64,000 nt of DNA from Methylocystis sp. (lineage in GTDB: Bacteria > Pseudomonadota > Alphaproteobacteria > Rhizobiales > Beijerinckiaceae), in contig JALHNQ010000002.1 in the NCBI GenBank assembly GCA_022843405.1, forward strand, positions 62,001 to 126,000. The letters are read 5' to 3'. How positions within the stretch are numbered: the stretch's first letter is position 1; the number at the start of each line of letters is the position of its first letter. The translations under genes were made by a program, and so were the position numbers. This document shows positions 52,430 to 61,720 of this stretch, piece after piece. The notes under the pieces were generated by a model that saw only the letters and a list, made by a program, of their open reading frames with translations, had not been told where the DNA came from and made no database searches.

Positions 52430-52716
52430 ATCGGAACAGCCTCGCCGACGACTTTCGCTCTTATGCGTTTGGGAAGCTCCAGCGGCGTCAGGAGATCGAC
52501 TTTCACGCCCAAAATCTCTTCCAACTCTGCATGGAGCCCGCCCAAATCCAGCAAGGTCGCGCCGGGTAAAGCATCGACCAGAATGTCGATATCGCTGTCC
52601 TCGCGGTCACCGCCATGCAGCACCGAGCCAAAGACGCGCGGGTTGGCCGCCTTGCGGCGGCTGACAGCGGCGCGCACGGCTTCGCGATGAATTTCGAGCG
52701 CGAGAGAAGGTTTCAT
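52426..52716 (-). CDS. mntA: MntA-type nucleotidyltransferase antitoxin
   Basis: This minimal nucleotidyltransferase (96 residues) has the G30-S31 motif followed by D42 and D44 (FGSVLHGGDREDSDIDILVD), the metal site of the polymerase-beta-like fold. In known pairs it adds AMP groups to HepT and neutralises it. It precedes hepT with an ATGA overlap. The pair lies between dnaK and dnaJ, an unusual location. Confidence 0.92.
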   Translation of the reverse strand: MKPSLALEIHREAVRAAVSRRKAANPRVFGSVLHGGDREDSDIDILVDALPGATLLDLGGLHAELEEILGVKVDLLTPLELPKRIRAKVVGEAVPI

Positions 52717-52877
52717 GCGTATCGCTCAACCTTATCGTCCGCTTCGAGCGGCGGTCCCATACGGAAGTCGATTGAGTGGTTCGCTGGGCGCGTCATTCCC
52801 GATCGCGCAAAGCCCGCCTCGGAAGTGACACCCAAGCAGTTCAACCAAATATCGTATGACGCATCTGAAACGCAACG

Positions 52878-52904
52878 GAACCCGGCGTTATTCGCGCCGG
52901 GTTC
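52878..52904 (-). terminator. Hairpin after dnaK, possible terminator
   Basis: Perfect ten-base arms GAACCCGGCG and CGCCGGGTTC enclose a seven-base loop. The hairpin lies 36 bases past the dnaK stop codon on the minus strand. Only a weak T-run (GCGTTT) follows, so it may attenuate rather than stop transcription. The rest of the 52717-52939 gap shows nothing clear. Confidence 0.55.
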
Positions 52905-52939
52905 GCTATCGCATCGGAGCGGCGACGGCCAGCGCCGGC

Positions 52940-54835
52940 TTATTTCTTATCGTCGCCGACGTCCTTGAACTCAGCGTCGATCACGTCGTCCTTGGGCGCG
53001 TCCGGCGCGCCGGGGCTTGAAGCCTCGGCCTGCTGCGCCTTATACATCGCCTCGCCGAGCTTCATCGAGGCCTGGGCCAATTCGTTGGTCTTGGCCTTGA
53101 TCGTGTCGGCGTTGTCGCCTTCGATCGCGGTCTTCAGCGAAGCGATCGCGGCTTCGATGGCGCTCTTGTCGGCGCCCGAAACCTTGTCGCCATATTCGGC
53201 GACGGATTTCTCCGCGGCGTGAATCGCCGCCTCGCCATGGTTCTTGGCGTCGACCAGTTCGCGGCGGATTTTGTCCTCCGCGGCGTGCGCCTCGGCGTCC
53301 TTCACCATCTTGTCGATGTCGCCTTCGCTTAAGCCGCCCGACGCCTGGATGCGGATCTGCTGCTCCTTGTTGGTCGCCTTGTCCTTCGCCGTGACATTGA
53401 CGATGCCATTGGCGTCGATGTCGAAGGTCACCTCGATCTGCGGCATGCCGCGCGGCGCCGGCGGGATGCCGACGAGGTCGAACTGGCCCAGAAGCTTGTT
53501 GTCCGCCGCCATCTCGCGCTCGCCCTGGAAGACCCGGATGGTGACCGCCGTCTGACTGTCTTCGGCCGTCGAGAACACTTGGCTCTTCTTGGTTGGAATC
53601 GTCGTGTTGCGGTCGATGAGGCGGGTGAAGACGCCGCCTAAGGTCTCGATGCCGAGCGAGAGCGGCGTCACGTCGAGCAGCAGCACGTCCTTCACGTCGC
53701 CCTGCAGCACGCCCGCCTGGACGGCGGCGCCGATGGCGACCACTTCGTCGGGGTTGACGCCCTTATGCGGCTCCTTGCCGAAGAACTGCTTCACCACCTC
53801 CTGCACCTTGGGCATGCGGGTCATGCCGCCGACGAGCACCACTTCGCCGATGTCGGCCGCGGAGAGTCCGGCGTCCTTCAAGGCTTTGCGGCAGGGCTCG
53901 ACCGTGCGCTGGATGAGGTCGTCGACGAGCGCTTCGAACTTGGCGCGCGTGAGCTTCAGCGTCAGATGCTTGGGCCCGGTGGCGTCGGCGGTGATGTAGG
54001 GCAGGTTGATCTCGGTCTGCGTCGCCGAGGAGAGTTCGATCTTGGCCTTTTCCGCCGCTTCCTTGAGCCGCTGCAGGGCGAGCTTGTCCTTCGTCAGGTC
54101 GATGCCCTGCTCTTTCTTGAACTCGCCCGCCAGATATTCGACGAGGCGCATGTCGAAGTCCTCGCCGCCGAGGAACGTGTCGCCATTGGTCGACTTCACT
54201 TCGAAGACGCCGTCGCCGATCTCCAGGATCGACACGTCGAAAGTGCCGCCGCCGAGGTCATAGACCGCGATCGTGCCGGACTGTTTCTTGTCGAGGCCGT
54301 AGGCCAGCGCCGCAGCGGTCGGTTCGTTGATGATGCGCAGCACTTCGAGGCCGGCGATCTTGCCGGCGTCCTTGGTGGCCTGACGCTGCGCGTCGTTGAA
54401 ATAGGCGGGAACGGTGATGACGGCTTGCGTGACCGTCTGGCCAAGATAGGACTCGGCCGTCTCCTTCATCTTCTGGAGAATGAAGGCTGAAATCTGCGAG
54501 GGCGAATATTGCTTGCCGGAGGCCTCGACCCAGGCGTCGCCGTTGTTCGCCTTGACGATCTTATAGGGAACGAGACCCATGTCCTTCTTGGTCATCGGGT
54601 CTTCATAGGTGCGGCCGATGAGCCGCTTGATGGCGAAGAAGGTCTTGTCGGGATTCGTCACCGCCTGACGTTTAGCGGGCTGGCCGACGAGGCGCTCGCC
54701 GTCGTCGGTGAAGGCGACAATCGAAGGCGTGGTCCTGGCGCCTTCGGCGTTTTCAATGACCTTGGGGCTCGACCCTTCCATGACGGCCACGCAGGAATTG
54801 GTCGTGCCGAGGTCGATGCCGATAATTTTTCCCAT
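52940..54835 (-). CDS. dnaK: Chaperone DnaK (Hsp70)
   Basis: DnaK (631 residues) is the main Hsp70 chaperone. The nucleotide-binding domain starts with [20 protein letters not shown] and contains [20 protein letters not shown] and [14 protein letters not shown]. The linker [20 protein letters not shown] leads to the substrate domain. The C-terminus ends with acidic [12 protein letters not shown], typical of the family. The ATG at 54835 has an AAAGGA site 8 nt upstream and gives the normal start; the frame is open a further 17 codons. A heat-shock type promoter candidate lies at 54987-55015. Confidence 0.97.
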   Translation of the reverse strand: MGKIIGIDLGTTNSCVAVMEGSSPKVIENAEGARTTPSIVAFTDDGERLVGQPAKRQAVTNPDKTFFAIKRLIGRTYEDPMTKKDMGLVPYKIVKANNGDAWVEASGKQYSPSQISAFILQKMKETAESYLGQTVTQAVITVPAYFNDAQRQATKDAGKIAGLEVLRIINEPTAAALAYGLDKKQSGTIAVYDLGGGTFDVSILEIGDGVFEVKSTNGDTFLGGEDFDMRLVEYLAGEFKKEQGIDLTKDKLALQRLKEAAEKAKIELSSATQTEINLPYITADATGPKHLTLKLTRAKFEALVDDLIQRTVEPCRKALKDAGLSAADIGEVVLVGGMTRMPKVQEVVKQFFGKEPHKGVNPDEVVAIGAAVQAGVLQGDVKDVLLLDVTPLSLGIETLGGVFTRLIDRNTTIPTKKSQVFSTAEDSQTAVTIRVFQGEREMAADNKLLGQFDLVGIPPAPRGMPQIEVTFDIDANGIVNVTAKDKATNKEQQIRIQASGGLSEGDIDKMVKDAEAHAAEDKIRRELVDAKNHGEAAIHAAEKSVAEYGDKVSGADKSAIEAAIASLKTAIEGDNADTIKAKTNELAQASMKLGEAMYKAQQAEASSPGAPDAPKDDVIDAEFKDVGDDKK

Positions 54836-54986
54836 ATCGATGTCCTTTCGCTGGCGAACGCCGGACCCCGAAGCGGTCCGGTTCAAAAAGGCGAAGGACA
54901 GCGGCTCGCTGTGAGCCCGCCGCGCGATCCTCCCCCTCGCTCTCCCAAGATTGTGTTGCGTTCATACGGCCGCAAGAGCAGGCCGC

Positions 54987-55015
54987 ATATAGAAGAATCA
55001 TTTCCTTGCGACAAG
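54987..55015 (-). promoter_or_regulatory. Candidate heat-shock (RpoH) promoter of dnaK
   Basis: On the minus strand CTTG (55012-55015) is followed after about 17-19 bases by TTCTATAT (ending at 54987). Alphaproteobacterial RpoH promoters have CTTG and a CYTATNT box at about this spacing. It is about 150 nt upstream of dnaK. The match is reasonable but the spacing is not exact. The remaining gap 54836-55088 holds no gene. Confidence 0.45.
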
Positions 55016-55088
55016 GCGTCCGGCCCCAAGCGCGCCGGCTTCGGCGGCCTGACCGAGAGTCGAGGCCAACTAAAAGCCGTGAGGGCGG

Positions 55089-55130
55089 TTGACGAATGAC
55101 TGATGACTGACGATTATTAAAAGTCATCAG
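55089..55130 (+). promoter_or_regulatory. Promoter with overlapping inverted repeat before the RND efflux operon
   Basis: TTGACG (55089-55094) and GATTAT (55112-55117) are 17 bases apart and form a plausible vegetative promoter. A perfect inverted repeat, CTGATGACT (55100-55108) and AGTCATCAG (55122-55130), overlaps its -10 region. This is a natural operator for the TetR protein encoded at the end of the operon. The efflux genes start 40 bases downstream. Confidence 0.6.
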
Positions 55131-55170
55131 CAAGAACGCCGCAGGCCCTCGCCTCAAAGGAACAAGCTGA

Positions 55171-56268
55171 ATGCTCCGCTATCATTCGCGTGCTTATGCG
55201 CTTCTCGCGCTGCTGGCTGCGGCGCTGGCCGGCTGCGACGGCAAGGACCAACGCTCCGCAGAGGCTAGCGAGCGCGCCGAGCGCCCGGTGCTCGTCGCTC
55301 CCGCGCGCTACGCCGCCCAGTCGCAGACGCGCGAATTTGTCGCCACCATCCGGCCGAGGGTCGAGTCCGATCAGGGCTTTCGCGTCGCCGGCAAAGTGGT
55401 CAAGCGCTTCGTCGAGGTCGGGCAGCGGGTGAAGGCGGGCGATCCGATCGCGGCGCTCGACGAGCAGGACTTGCAGCTGCAGAAAGAACAGGCCGACGCC
55501 GAATTCGCCGCGGCGCGGATGGCGCAGACGCAGGCTCTGGCCGACGAGAAGCGCTCCGCCCAGCTGCGCAGCAAGGGCTGGGTCGCCCAGGCGGCGCTCG
55601 ATCGGGCGCGCGCGGGCGGAGAGGAGTCGCGTGGGCGGTTCCGGCGAGCGGAACGCGCCGTCGAACTCGCCGGCAATGCGCTCGACTACGCCACGCTGCG
55701 CGCCGGCGCCGACGGCGTCGTCACCCAAACGCTCGTGGAGCCGGGGCAGGTGGTTTCGGCGGGACAGCCCGCCGTGCGCATCGCGCACGCCGGCGAATTG
55801 GAAGCCGCCGTCTCCTTGCCGGAGGCGTTCGCCGCGGCCGCGGGAAAGGGCGAGGCGAGTTTGACGCTCTGGTCGAAACCCGGCGCCGTCTACCGCGCCA
55901 AGCTGCGCGAATTGAGCCCGGCGGCGGACCCTGTCACGCGCACTTTCGCGGCGCGCTTCTCTATCCTCAATCCGGATGCCGCCGTCGCGCTCGGCATGAG
56001 CGCCACGCTGCACATTTCCGCTTCGGATGCCCAGCCCGTCGTCAGCGTGCCGCTCTCGGCGATCTACAATCAGGGGACAGGCCCTTCCCTCTGGAAGGTT
56101 GACGGCGAAGGGAACTTGCAGCTCGTTCCCGTCACCTTGGTGCGCCTTGAAGCCGACTCCGCGCTCGTCGCCGGCGGCGTCAAGGAGGGCGACAACATCG
56201 TCGTCCTTGGCGTCCACAAGCTCGATCCCAATTCAAAAGTCCGCGTGATCTCGCGGCAATCGCTTTGA
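55171..56268 (+). CDS. RND efflux periplasmic adaptor lipoprotein
   Basis: This membrane fusion protein (365 residues) links an RND pump to an outer-membrane channel. The start has a lipoprotein signal ending in the lipobox LAGC, with the cysteine as lipid anchor. The biotinyl-lipoyl halves (GFRVAGKVVKRFVEVGQRVKAG and VEPGQVVSAGQPAVRI), a helical hairpin rich in alanine and glutamine, and beta-barrel segments (LGMSATLHI) follow. It starts with ATG at 55171 after AAAGGAA and is the first gene of a three-gene operon with the pump and a TetR regulator. No outer-membrane factor gene is present. Confidence 0.93.
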   Translation: MLRYHSRAYALLALLAAALAGCDGKDQRSAEASERAERPVLVAPARYAAQSQTREFVATIRPRVESDQGFRVAGKVVKRFVEVGQRVKAGDPIAALDEQDLQLQKEQADAEFAAARMAQTQALADEKRSAQLRSKGWVAQAALDRARAGGEESRGRFRRAERAVELAGNALDYATLRAGADGVVTQTLVEPGQVVSAGQPAVRIAHAGELEAAVSLPEAFAAAAGKGEASLTLWSKPGAVYRAKLRELSPAADPVTRTFAARFSILNPDAAVALGMSATLHISASDAQPVVSVPLSAIYNQGTGPSLWKVDGEGNLQLVPVTLVRLEADSALVAGGVKEGDNIVVLGVHKLDPNSKVRVISRQSL

Positions 56269-56278
56269 GGGTTCGGCC

Positions 56279-59200
56279 ATGGCTGGCGTAAACCTTTCGC
56301 GCTGGGCCGTCCAACGGCCGACGCTGATGCTGTTTCTGATGATCGCGATCAGTCTGACCGGCGTCTATTCATACATGCGACTGGGACGCGCCGAGGATCC
56401 TTCATTCACCATCAAGGTCGCCGTCGTCACGGCCTCCTGGCCAGGCGCGACGGCCACCGAGATACGCGACCAGGTCGCCGATCTGATGGAGAAGAAGCTT
56501 CAGGAGCTGCCCTTCCTCGACAAGATCGAGACCTATGCAAAGCCCGGCTTTCTGGCGATGCAGGTGACTTTCAAGGACACGACGCCGCCAAAGGACGTGC
56601 CGCAGCTCTTCTATCAGTTGCGCAAGAAGCTCGACGACATCACGCCGACGCTTCCCGCCAGCGTGCGCGGCCCGCAAGTGAACGACGAATATGGCGACGT
56701 CGACACGGTGATGTATGCGGTTACAGGAGACGGCGCCGACTATCATGTCCTCGACAAGGTGGTCCAGGCGCTGCGGCAACGGCTGCTCGCCGTCCAGGAT
56801 GTGATCAAAGTCGACGTCTATGGCGGTCAGGGACGTCGCATCTTTGTCGAATTCAGCGAGGCGAAGCTCGCGAGCCTGGCGATCCAGCCTCAGGCCGTCT
56901 TCGACTCGCTCTCCAAGCAGAACGCCATCAACGACGCTGGCGTTTTCGAAACGTCGTCGAACCGCGTGCGCGTCCAGGTGACGAGCGATCTCAAGGGCGC
57001 CGACGCGATCGCCGCGATTCCGATCGAAGCGAACGGCAAGGTGATCCGCCTCGGCGACATCGCCAATGTCTACGCCGGCTTCGAAGACCCGCCGAGTTTT
57101 CTCGCGCGCTTCAAGGGCCAGCCGGCGATCGTCGTCGGCGCCGTTATGGGCAAGGGCGCCAACGTCCTCAAATTCGGCGAGAACGTCGGCGCAGCGGTCG
57201 AGGAGATACGCGTCAAGACGCCAGTTGGCGTCGATATTGATCAGATCGCCGATCAGCCGAAGGTCGTCGAGGAGGCGATCGGCGAATTCACCCGCTCCTT
57301 CCTGGAGGCTCTGGTGATCGTGCTCGGCGTCAGCTTTGTCTCGCTCGGCTTTCGGACCGGCATCGTCGTCGCGCTCTCCGTGCCTTTGGTGCTCGCCATC
57401 GTTTTCATCTTCATGGGGCCGCTCGGCATCGATCTCCAGCGCATCTCGCTTGGCGCGCTGATCATTGCGCTCGGTCTTCTCGTCGATGACGCGATCATCG
57501 CCGTTGAGATGATGATGGTGAAGATGGAGCAGGGCTTCAATCGGATCAAAGCCGCGACCTTCGCCTGGGACTCGACGGCCTTTCCGATGCTGACCGGCAC
57601 GCTCGTGACCGCCGCGGGGTTTCTGCCTGTCGGCTTCGCTAATTCCGGAGTCGGCGAATATACGGGTTCGATGTTCTGGGTATTGCTCGTCGCGCTGATC
57701 GCCTCATGGTTTGTCGCGGTGATGTTCACGCCCTATCTCGGCGTGAAATTGCTTCCCGATTTCGCCAAGATGCATCCGCATCGCGATCCGGACGAGATCT
57801 ATCGGACGCCCTTTTATCGCTGGCTCCGCGCCGTCGTCACCTGGGCGGTCGACTATCGCGGCGTGGTGATCGCTGGCGTGATCGGCGTTTTCGCGCTCGC
57901 TGTTTTCGGCTTCTTCGTCGTGCCGAAGCAGTTCTTCCCCTATGCAGAGCGCCTGGAGCTCTTCCTCCAGTTGCGCCTTCCCGAAGGTTCGTCCATCGGC
58001 GCGTCGCTCGAGGCCGCGAAACAGGCTGAGGCGCTCCTCAAGGACGATCCGGACGCGGCCCTCTACACGAGCTATGTCGGACAGGGTCCGCCGCGTTTCT
58101 GGCTCGGCCTCAATCCGCAGCTGCCAAACGAGGCCTATGCGGAAATCGTCATTGTCGCAAAGGATATCGCGGCGCGCGAGCGCTTGAAGAAGAAGCTGGA
58201 GACCGCCATCGCCAACGGCGCGCTGCCACAGGCGCGCGCGCGCGTCGATCGCTTCTATTACGGGCCGCCGGTGGGGTTTCCTGTGCAGTTTCGCGTGGTC
58301 GGCTCCGATCCGGCGACCGTCCGCGCCATCGCCTATCAGGTGCGCGACGTGATGCGCGGCGACGAGGGTGTCGATGATCCGCATCTCAACTGGAACGAGC
58401 AGACGCCGCGCGTGCGCCTCGTCATCGATCAGGATCGCGCGCGGCTCCTCGGGCTCACGCCGCAGGATGTGTCGAACAGGCTGTGTCTGGCGATTTCCGG
58501 CGTGACGATCACGACATTGCGCGATGGGATCGATCAGGTCGAAGTGGTCGCGCGCGCCATTCCTCAGGAGCGCGGCGATCTCTCGAGGATCGGCGACATG
58601 GTGATCTATGCGCGCGACGGCAAGGCGGTGACGGTCTCGCAGGTCGCGAAGATCGTCTACGACCACGAAGAGCCGATTTTCTGGCGGCGTAATCGCGACA
58701 TGAGCATCACGGTGCGCTCAGGCGTCAAGGACGGCGTGCAGGCGCCGGATGCGACGATGCGCATCTGGCCGCAGCTTGCGCAGATTCGCGAGCATCTTCC
58801 CCCGGGCTATCGGATCGAAATCGGCGGCGCGATCGAGGAATCTCAAAAAGGCAATGCGTCGATCTTCGCGGTGTTTCCGCTCGTCGGGCTCGTCATGCTG
58901 ACCATCGTGATGTTCCAGTTGCAAAATTTCACCCGCGTCGCGCTCGTGATGATGAGCGCGCCGCTCGGCGTTATCGGCGCCTCGCTCGCGCTCAACCTCG
59001 CCCATGCGCCTTTCGGCTTCGTCGCGCTGCTCGGCCTCATCGCGCTTTCCGGCATGGACATGCGCAATTCGATCATCCTTGTCGACCAGGTACGACAGGA
59101 TCTCGAGCGCGGCGAGAAGTATCGAGAGGCGATCATCGGCGCGACAATTCGCCGGGTTCGGCCGGTCGCGCTGACGGCGCTCGCGGCGATCCTCGCGATG

Positions 59201-59407
59201 ATTCCATTGTCTGGCTCAGCCTTTTGGGGACCGATGGCGCTCACCATCATGGGCGGGCTGTTCGTCGCCACTTTTCTCACCGTTCTATTTTTGCCGGCGC
59301 TTTACGCGACGTGGTTTCGCCGTCATCTTGGCGAGGGACTGGCCGAATCCGATGGCGCGCGGGTCGAGACTTTGGCCCACGGGCTTGCGAGGGGAGCGGC
59401 CGAATGA
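56279..59407 (+). CDS. RND efflux pump inner-membrane transporter
   Basis: This 1042-residue protein is a proton-driven RND (AcrB/MexB-like, hydrophobe/amphiphile efflux) transporter. It has the first helix near residues 12-30, a long periplasmic porter region, the helix 4 segment LGLLVDDAIIAVEMMMVKMEQG with conserved aspartates, and the second half with GMDMRNSIILVDQVRQDLERG and IRRVRPVALTALAAILAMIPL. The length is normal. It follows the adaptor by 10 nt. The last bases overlap the TetR start by four. Substrates cannot be predicted. Confidence 0.94.
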   Translation: MAGVNLSRWAVQRPTLMLFLMIAISLTGVYSYMRLGRAEDPSFTIKVAVVTASWPGATATEIRDQVADLMEKKLQELPFLDKIETYAKPGFLAMQVTFKDTTPPKDVPQLFYQLRKKLDDITPTLPASVRGPQVNDEYGDVDTVMYAVTGDGADYHVLDKVVQALRQRLLAVQDVIKVDVYGGQGRRIFVEFSEAKLASLAIQPQAVFDSLSKQNAINDAGVFETSSNRVRVQVTSDLKGADAIAAIPIEANGKVIRLGDIANVYAGFEDPPSFLARFKGQPAIVVGAVMGKGANVLKFGENVGAAVEEIRVKTPVGVDIDQIADQPKVVEEAIGEFTRSFLEALVIVLGVSFVSLGFRTGIVVALSVPLVLAIVFIFMGPLGIDLQRISLGALIIALGLLVDDAIIAVEMMMVKMEQGFNRIKAATFAWDSTAFPMLTGTLVTAAGFLPVGFANSGVGEYTGSMFWVLLVALIASWFVAVMFTPYLGVKLLPDFAKMHPHRDPDEIYRTPFYRWLRAVVTWAVDYRGVVIAGVIGVFALAVFGFFVVPKQFFPYAERLELFLQLRLPEGSSIGASLEAAKQAEALLKDDPDAALYTSYVGQGPPRFWLGLNPQLPNEAYAEIVIVAKDIAARERLKKKLETAIANGALPQARARVDRFYYGPPVGFPVQFRVVGSDPATVRAIAYQVRDVMRGDEGVDDPHLNWNEQTPRVRLVIDQDRARLLGLTPQDVSNRLCLAISGVTITTLRDGIDQVEVVARAIPQERGDLSRIGDMVIYARDGKAVTVSQVAKIVYDHEEPIFWRRNRDMSITVRSGVKDGVQAPDATMRIWPQLAQIREHLPPGYRIEIGGAIEESQKGNASIFAVFPLVGLVMLTIVMFQLQNFTRVALVMMSAPLGVIGASLALNLAHAPFGFVALLGLIALSGMDMRNSIILVDQVRQDLERGEKYREAIIGATIRRVRPVALTALAAILAMIPLSGSAFWGPMALTIMGGLFVATFLTVLFLPALYATWFRRHLGEGLAESDGARVETLAHGLARGAAE

Positions 59408-60048
59408 GCTTAGTGAGCGCGCGCGCGCAGAACATGCGCGAAATTGAGCAGCGCGAGAGAATCATCGCCACGGCCGAACGCCTGTTCCGCGAGATCGGCT
59501 TCCAAAAAACGACGGTCGCGGACATCGCCCGCGAATTGCGAATGTCGCCGGCCAATGTCTATCGATTCTTTAGCGCCAAGTCGGAAATCAACGCCGCCGT
59601 CGCGCGGCAGTTGATGAGCGAAGTCGAACAGGCGGCGCAGGGCATCGCGCGTGGGCTAGGCTCGGCGGCGGAGCGGCTGCGCGCGCTCATCCTGTCGAAT
59701 GAGTCGATGAACGCCGCGCGCTACGTCGCCGATCGCAAGCTTCACGACATGGTGGAAGCGGCGCTCATCGAGAATTGGCCGATCATTTCGGAGCATATCG
59801 ACCGGATCGACGCCGCGATCGAGGAGGTCATTCGATCGGGCATGGACGCCGGCGAATTCGTCAAAGGCGACGCGCAGCTTGCGGCGCGCCTCGTGCATAC
59901 AGCCTGCATTCGCTACTGCCATCCGCGATTGATGGTGGAATGCGCCGATCGGCCGATTCCAACAAGCGCCCAAATGGTCGAATTTTGCATTGCAGCGTTG
60001 CGCGGGGGCCGTTGCGATCTCGGTCCTTCGGCGGCTTTGCCGCGCTAG
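59404..60048 (+). CDS. TetR-family regulator of the efflux operon
   Basis: The product (214 residues) has a TetR DNA-binding helix-turn-helix: REIGFQKTTVADIARELRMS followed by PANVYRFFSAKSEINAAV. The rest is a ligand-binding helical domain. The ATG at 59404 overlaps the pump stop (ATGA), so it is translated with the efflux genes and probably controls them by binding the inverted repeat at 55100-55130. The stop codon TAG at 60046-60048 is part of the CTAG end of family A repeat copy 4. Confidence 0.9.
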   Translation: MSLVSARAQNMREIEQRERIIATAERLFREIGFQKTTVADIARELRMSPANVYRFFSAKSEINAAVARQLMSEVEQAAQGIARGLGSAAERLRALILSNESMNAARYVADRKLHDMVEAALIENWPIISEHIDRIDAAIEEVIRSGMDAGEFVKGDAQLAARLVHTACIRYCHPRLMVECADRPIPTSAQMVEFCIAALRGGRCDLGPSAALPR

Positions 60049-60163
60049 TTCACGCTGCATTTGGGCGCAATCGCAAAGATGCAGATGACTTGATCGATTC
60101 CAAGAGTGTAGAGCGCCCTTGAAGCGAAATGCCGGGCTCGGCTTTTTTGCGCGCCGCGCTCGA
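60045..60163 (-). repeat. Dispersed palindromic repeat, family A, copy 4 (degenerate)
   Basis: This reverse copy begins CTAGTTCACGCTGCATTTG and ends GCGCCGCGCTCGAG. Its hairpin (GGGCGCAATCGCAAAGATG) has mismatches, so it is older than the other copies. Its start supplies the stop codon of the TetR gene. The following bases to 60269 contain TATAAT at 60199-60204, a possible -10 box for the amidase gene. Confidence 0.75.
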
Positions 60164-60269
60164 GCGCAATTCGATCTATACCTTCGGCCCAGTCCACGTA
60201 TAATGATCGACCTGGTTAATCACGCGCGGCTGTGACGTCGCGCAATGGCAAGAGAACAGCGGACGGTCG

Positions 60270-61094
60270 ATGAAGGTCACTCTGGTTCAAATGAATTCGG
60301 TTGGCGACAAGGCCCTGAACCTCGCCAATGCGCGCGCCCTGATCGAGCGCGCTGTCGTTCAGGAGCGTCCGGACTGGATTTGCTTGCCGGAAGTGTTCGA
60401 TTTCATCGGCGGCTCGCGCGCCGAGAAGATGGCGGCGGCTGAAGAACTACCCGGCGGCCCGGCTTATGAGATGTGCCGGACTCTCGCGCGCGAGCATAAG
60501 GTCTTCATTCACGCCGGCTCGATTCTCGAAAAGGCGCCCGGCGAGGAGCGGCTGCACAACACCAGCGTCGCCTTCAATCGCGAGGGCGAAGAAGTGGCGC
60601 GCTACCGCAAGATCCACATGTTCGACATCACCGCGCCGGATGGCGCGAAATATCACGAGAGCGCCGCGTTCAAGCCCGGCGATTCCGTCGTCACCTATGA
60701 TTGCGAGGGCCTCACCGTCGGCTGCGCCATCTGTTACGATCTGCGCTTCTCATATCTTTTCCAGGCGCTCGCGGAAAAGGGGGTCGATATCGTCGCCTTG
60801 CCGGCCGCATTCACGCTGGTGACCGGCAAGGATCATTGGGAAGTACTGTGCCGGGCGCGCGCCATCGAAATGCAGGCCTATCTCTGCGCCCCGGCGCAGA
60901 CCGGTGCCCATAAAGCCGGGCATGAGACGCGCTTCACTTACGGGAATTCGCTGATCGCCGATCCTTGGGGGCATGTCGTCGCGAAGGCCTCGGAAGGGCC
61001 GGGGCTCGTGTCGTCCTATGTCGACGTCGACCGCATTCGCAAGGTGCGCGCCATGATTCCGGTGGCGCAACATAAGGTGAAATTGGTGGTTTGA
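60270..61094 (+). CDS. Nitrilase-family carbon-nitrogen hydrolase (Nit1-like amidase)
   Basis: The enzyme (274 residues) has the nitrilase catalytic triad: E41 in CLPEVFDF, K114 in YRKIHMFDI and C155 in GCAICYDLRF. The sequence resembles Nit1-type enzymes that hydrolyse deaminated glutathione, a metabolite repair role. Other omega-amidase activities are possible. A weak GGACGG precedes the ATG at 60270. It is a single-gene unit between the efflux operon and ihfA. Confidence 0.87.
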   Translation: MKVTLVQMNSVGDKALNLANARALIERAVVQERPDWICLPEVFDFIGGSRAEKMAAAEELPGGPAYEMCRTLAREHKVFIHAGSILEKAPGEERLHNTSVAFNREGEEVARYRKIHMFDITAPDGAKYHESAAFKPGDSVVTYDCEGLTVGCAICYDLRFSYLFQALAEKGVDIVALPAAFTLVTGKDHWEVLCRARAIEMQAYLCAPAQTGAHKAGHETRFTYGNSLIADPWGHVVAKASEGPGLVSSYVDVDRIRKVRAMIPVAQHKVKLVV

Positions 61095-61155
61095 CCGGAT
61101 CGATTTTGTCCCAACGCGGCGTCGCGGGCCGTCTCGCCGGCCGCCGACAGAACTC

Positions 61156-61184
61156 TTGACTGTCCTTGCAAATGGGTAATTTAT
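61156..61184 (+). promoter_or_regulatory. Possible promoter upstream of ihfA
   Basis: TTGACT at 61156-61161 is a good -35 box; AT-rich sequence (TAATTTAT) begins about 15-17 bases later. The -10 match is weak. It lies about 120 bases upstream of the ihfA start. The region from 61095 to 61304 holds no other gene. Confidence 0.35.
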
Positions 61185-61304
61185 GCATACTATCTCAACC
61201 GGGACGCAGCGCCCGTTTATTGCTAGTGACGATTGCCAGAAGCTTCGAGGGGGAGTTGTGTTCGGCCCATTCCCGATAAAGCGAGCATTGGGCGCTTTGT
61301 TCGC

Positions 61305-61637
61305 ATGGTAAGGAGAACTGCTCCCGGCAGCACCTTGACGCGTGCCGCTTTGCGAGAAGCCGTGTACGGCTGCTGTCCTTCTCTTTCCCGCTCGGAAGCC
61401 CGCAAGATATTGGACGCGACCTTCGATGAGATCAGCGAAGCTTTGCTGCGCGGCGAATCCGTAAAGCTTCGGTCCTTCGGGACCTTTAACGTGCGCGCCA
61501 AGCGGGAGCGCATCGGCCGCAATCCGAAAACTGGCGTCGAGGCCACGATTACGCCGCGCCGGGTGCTGACCTTCAAGGCTTCGCCCGTGCTCGTCGCGCA
61601 TGTCAACGGGGATGCGGTCATTCCTGAAGAGGACTGA
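61305..61637 (+). CDS. ihfA: Integration host factor subunit alpha
   Basis: IHF-alpha (110 residues) pairs with IHF-beta to bend DNA in replication, recombination and gene control. The core motifs are LRGESVKLRSFGTFNVR and the DNA-intercalating arm ERIGRNPKTGVEA with the following ITPRRVLTFKAS. The start is uncertain: the ATG at 61305 lacks a ribosome site, and the first residues (MVRRTAPGST) are less typical. A TTG a few codons downstream behind AAGGAG is an alternative. The protein is somewhat divergent in its first helix (EAVYGCCPSLSRSEARKI). Confidence 0.87.
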   Translation: MVRRTAPGSTLTRAALREAVYGCCPSLSRSEARKILDATFDEISEALLRGESVKLRSFGTFNVRAKRERIGRNPKTGVEATITPRRVLTFKASPVLVAHVNGDAVIPEED

Positions 61638-61720
61638 TTCCTCTATCATGGGAATCAGACGGTCGTCGTCGGCGATGCGTTCGCGGCGGGCCGAGCGGCT
61701 TCTCATATCCAAGGTGAACG

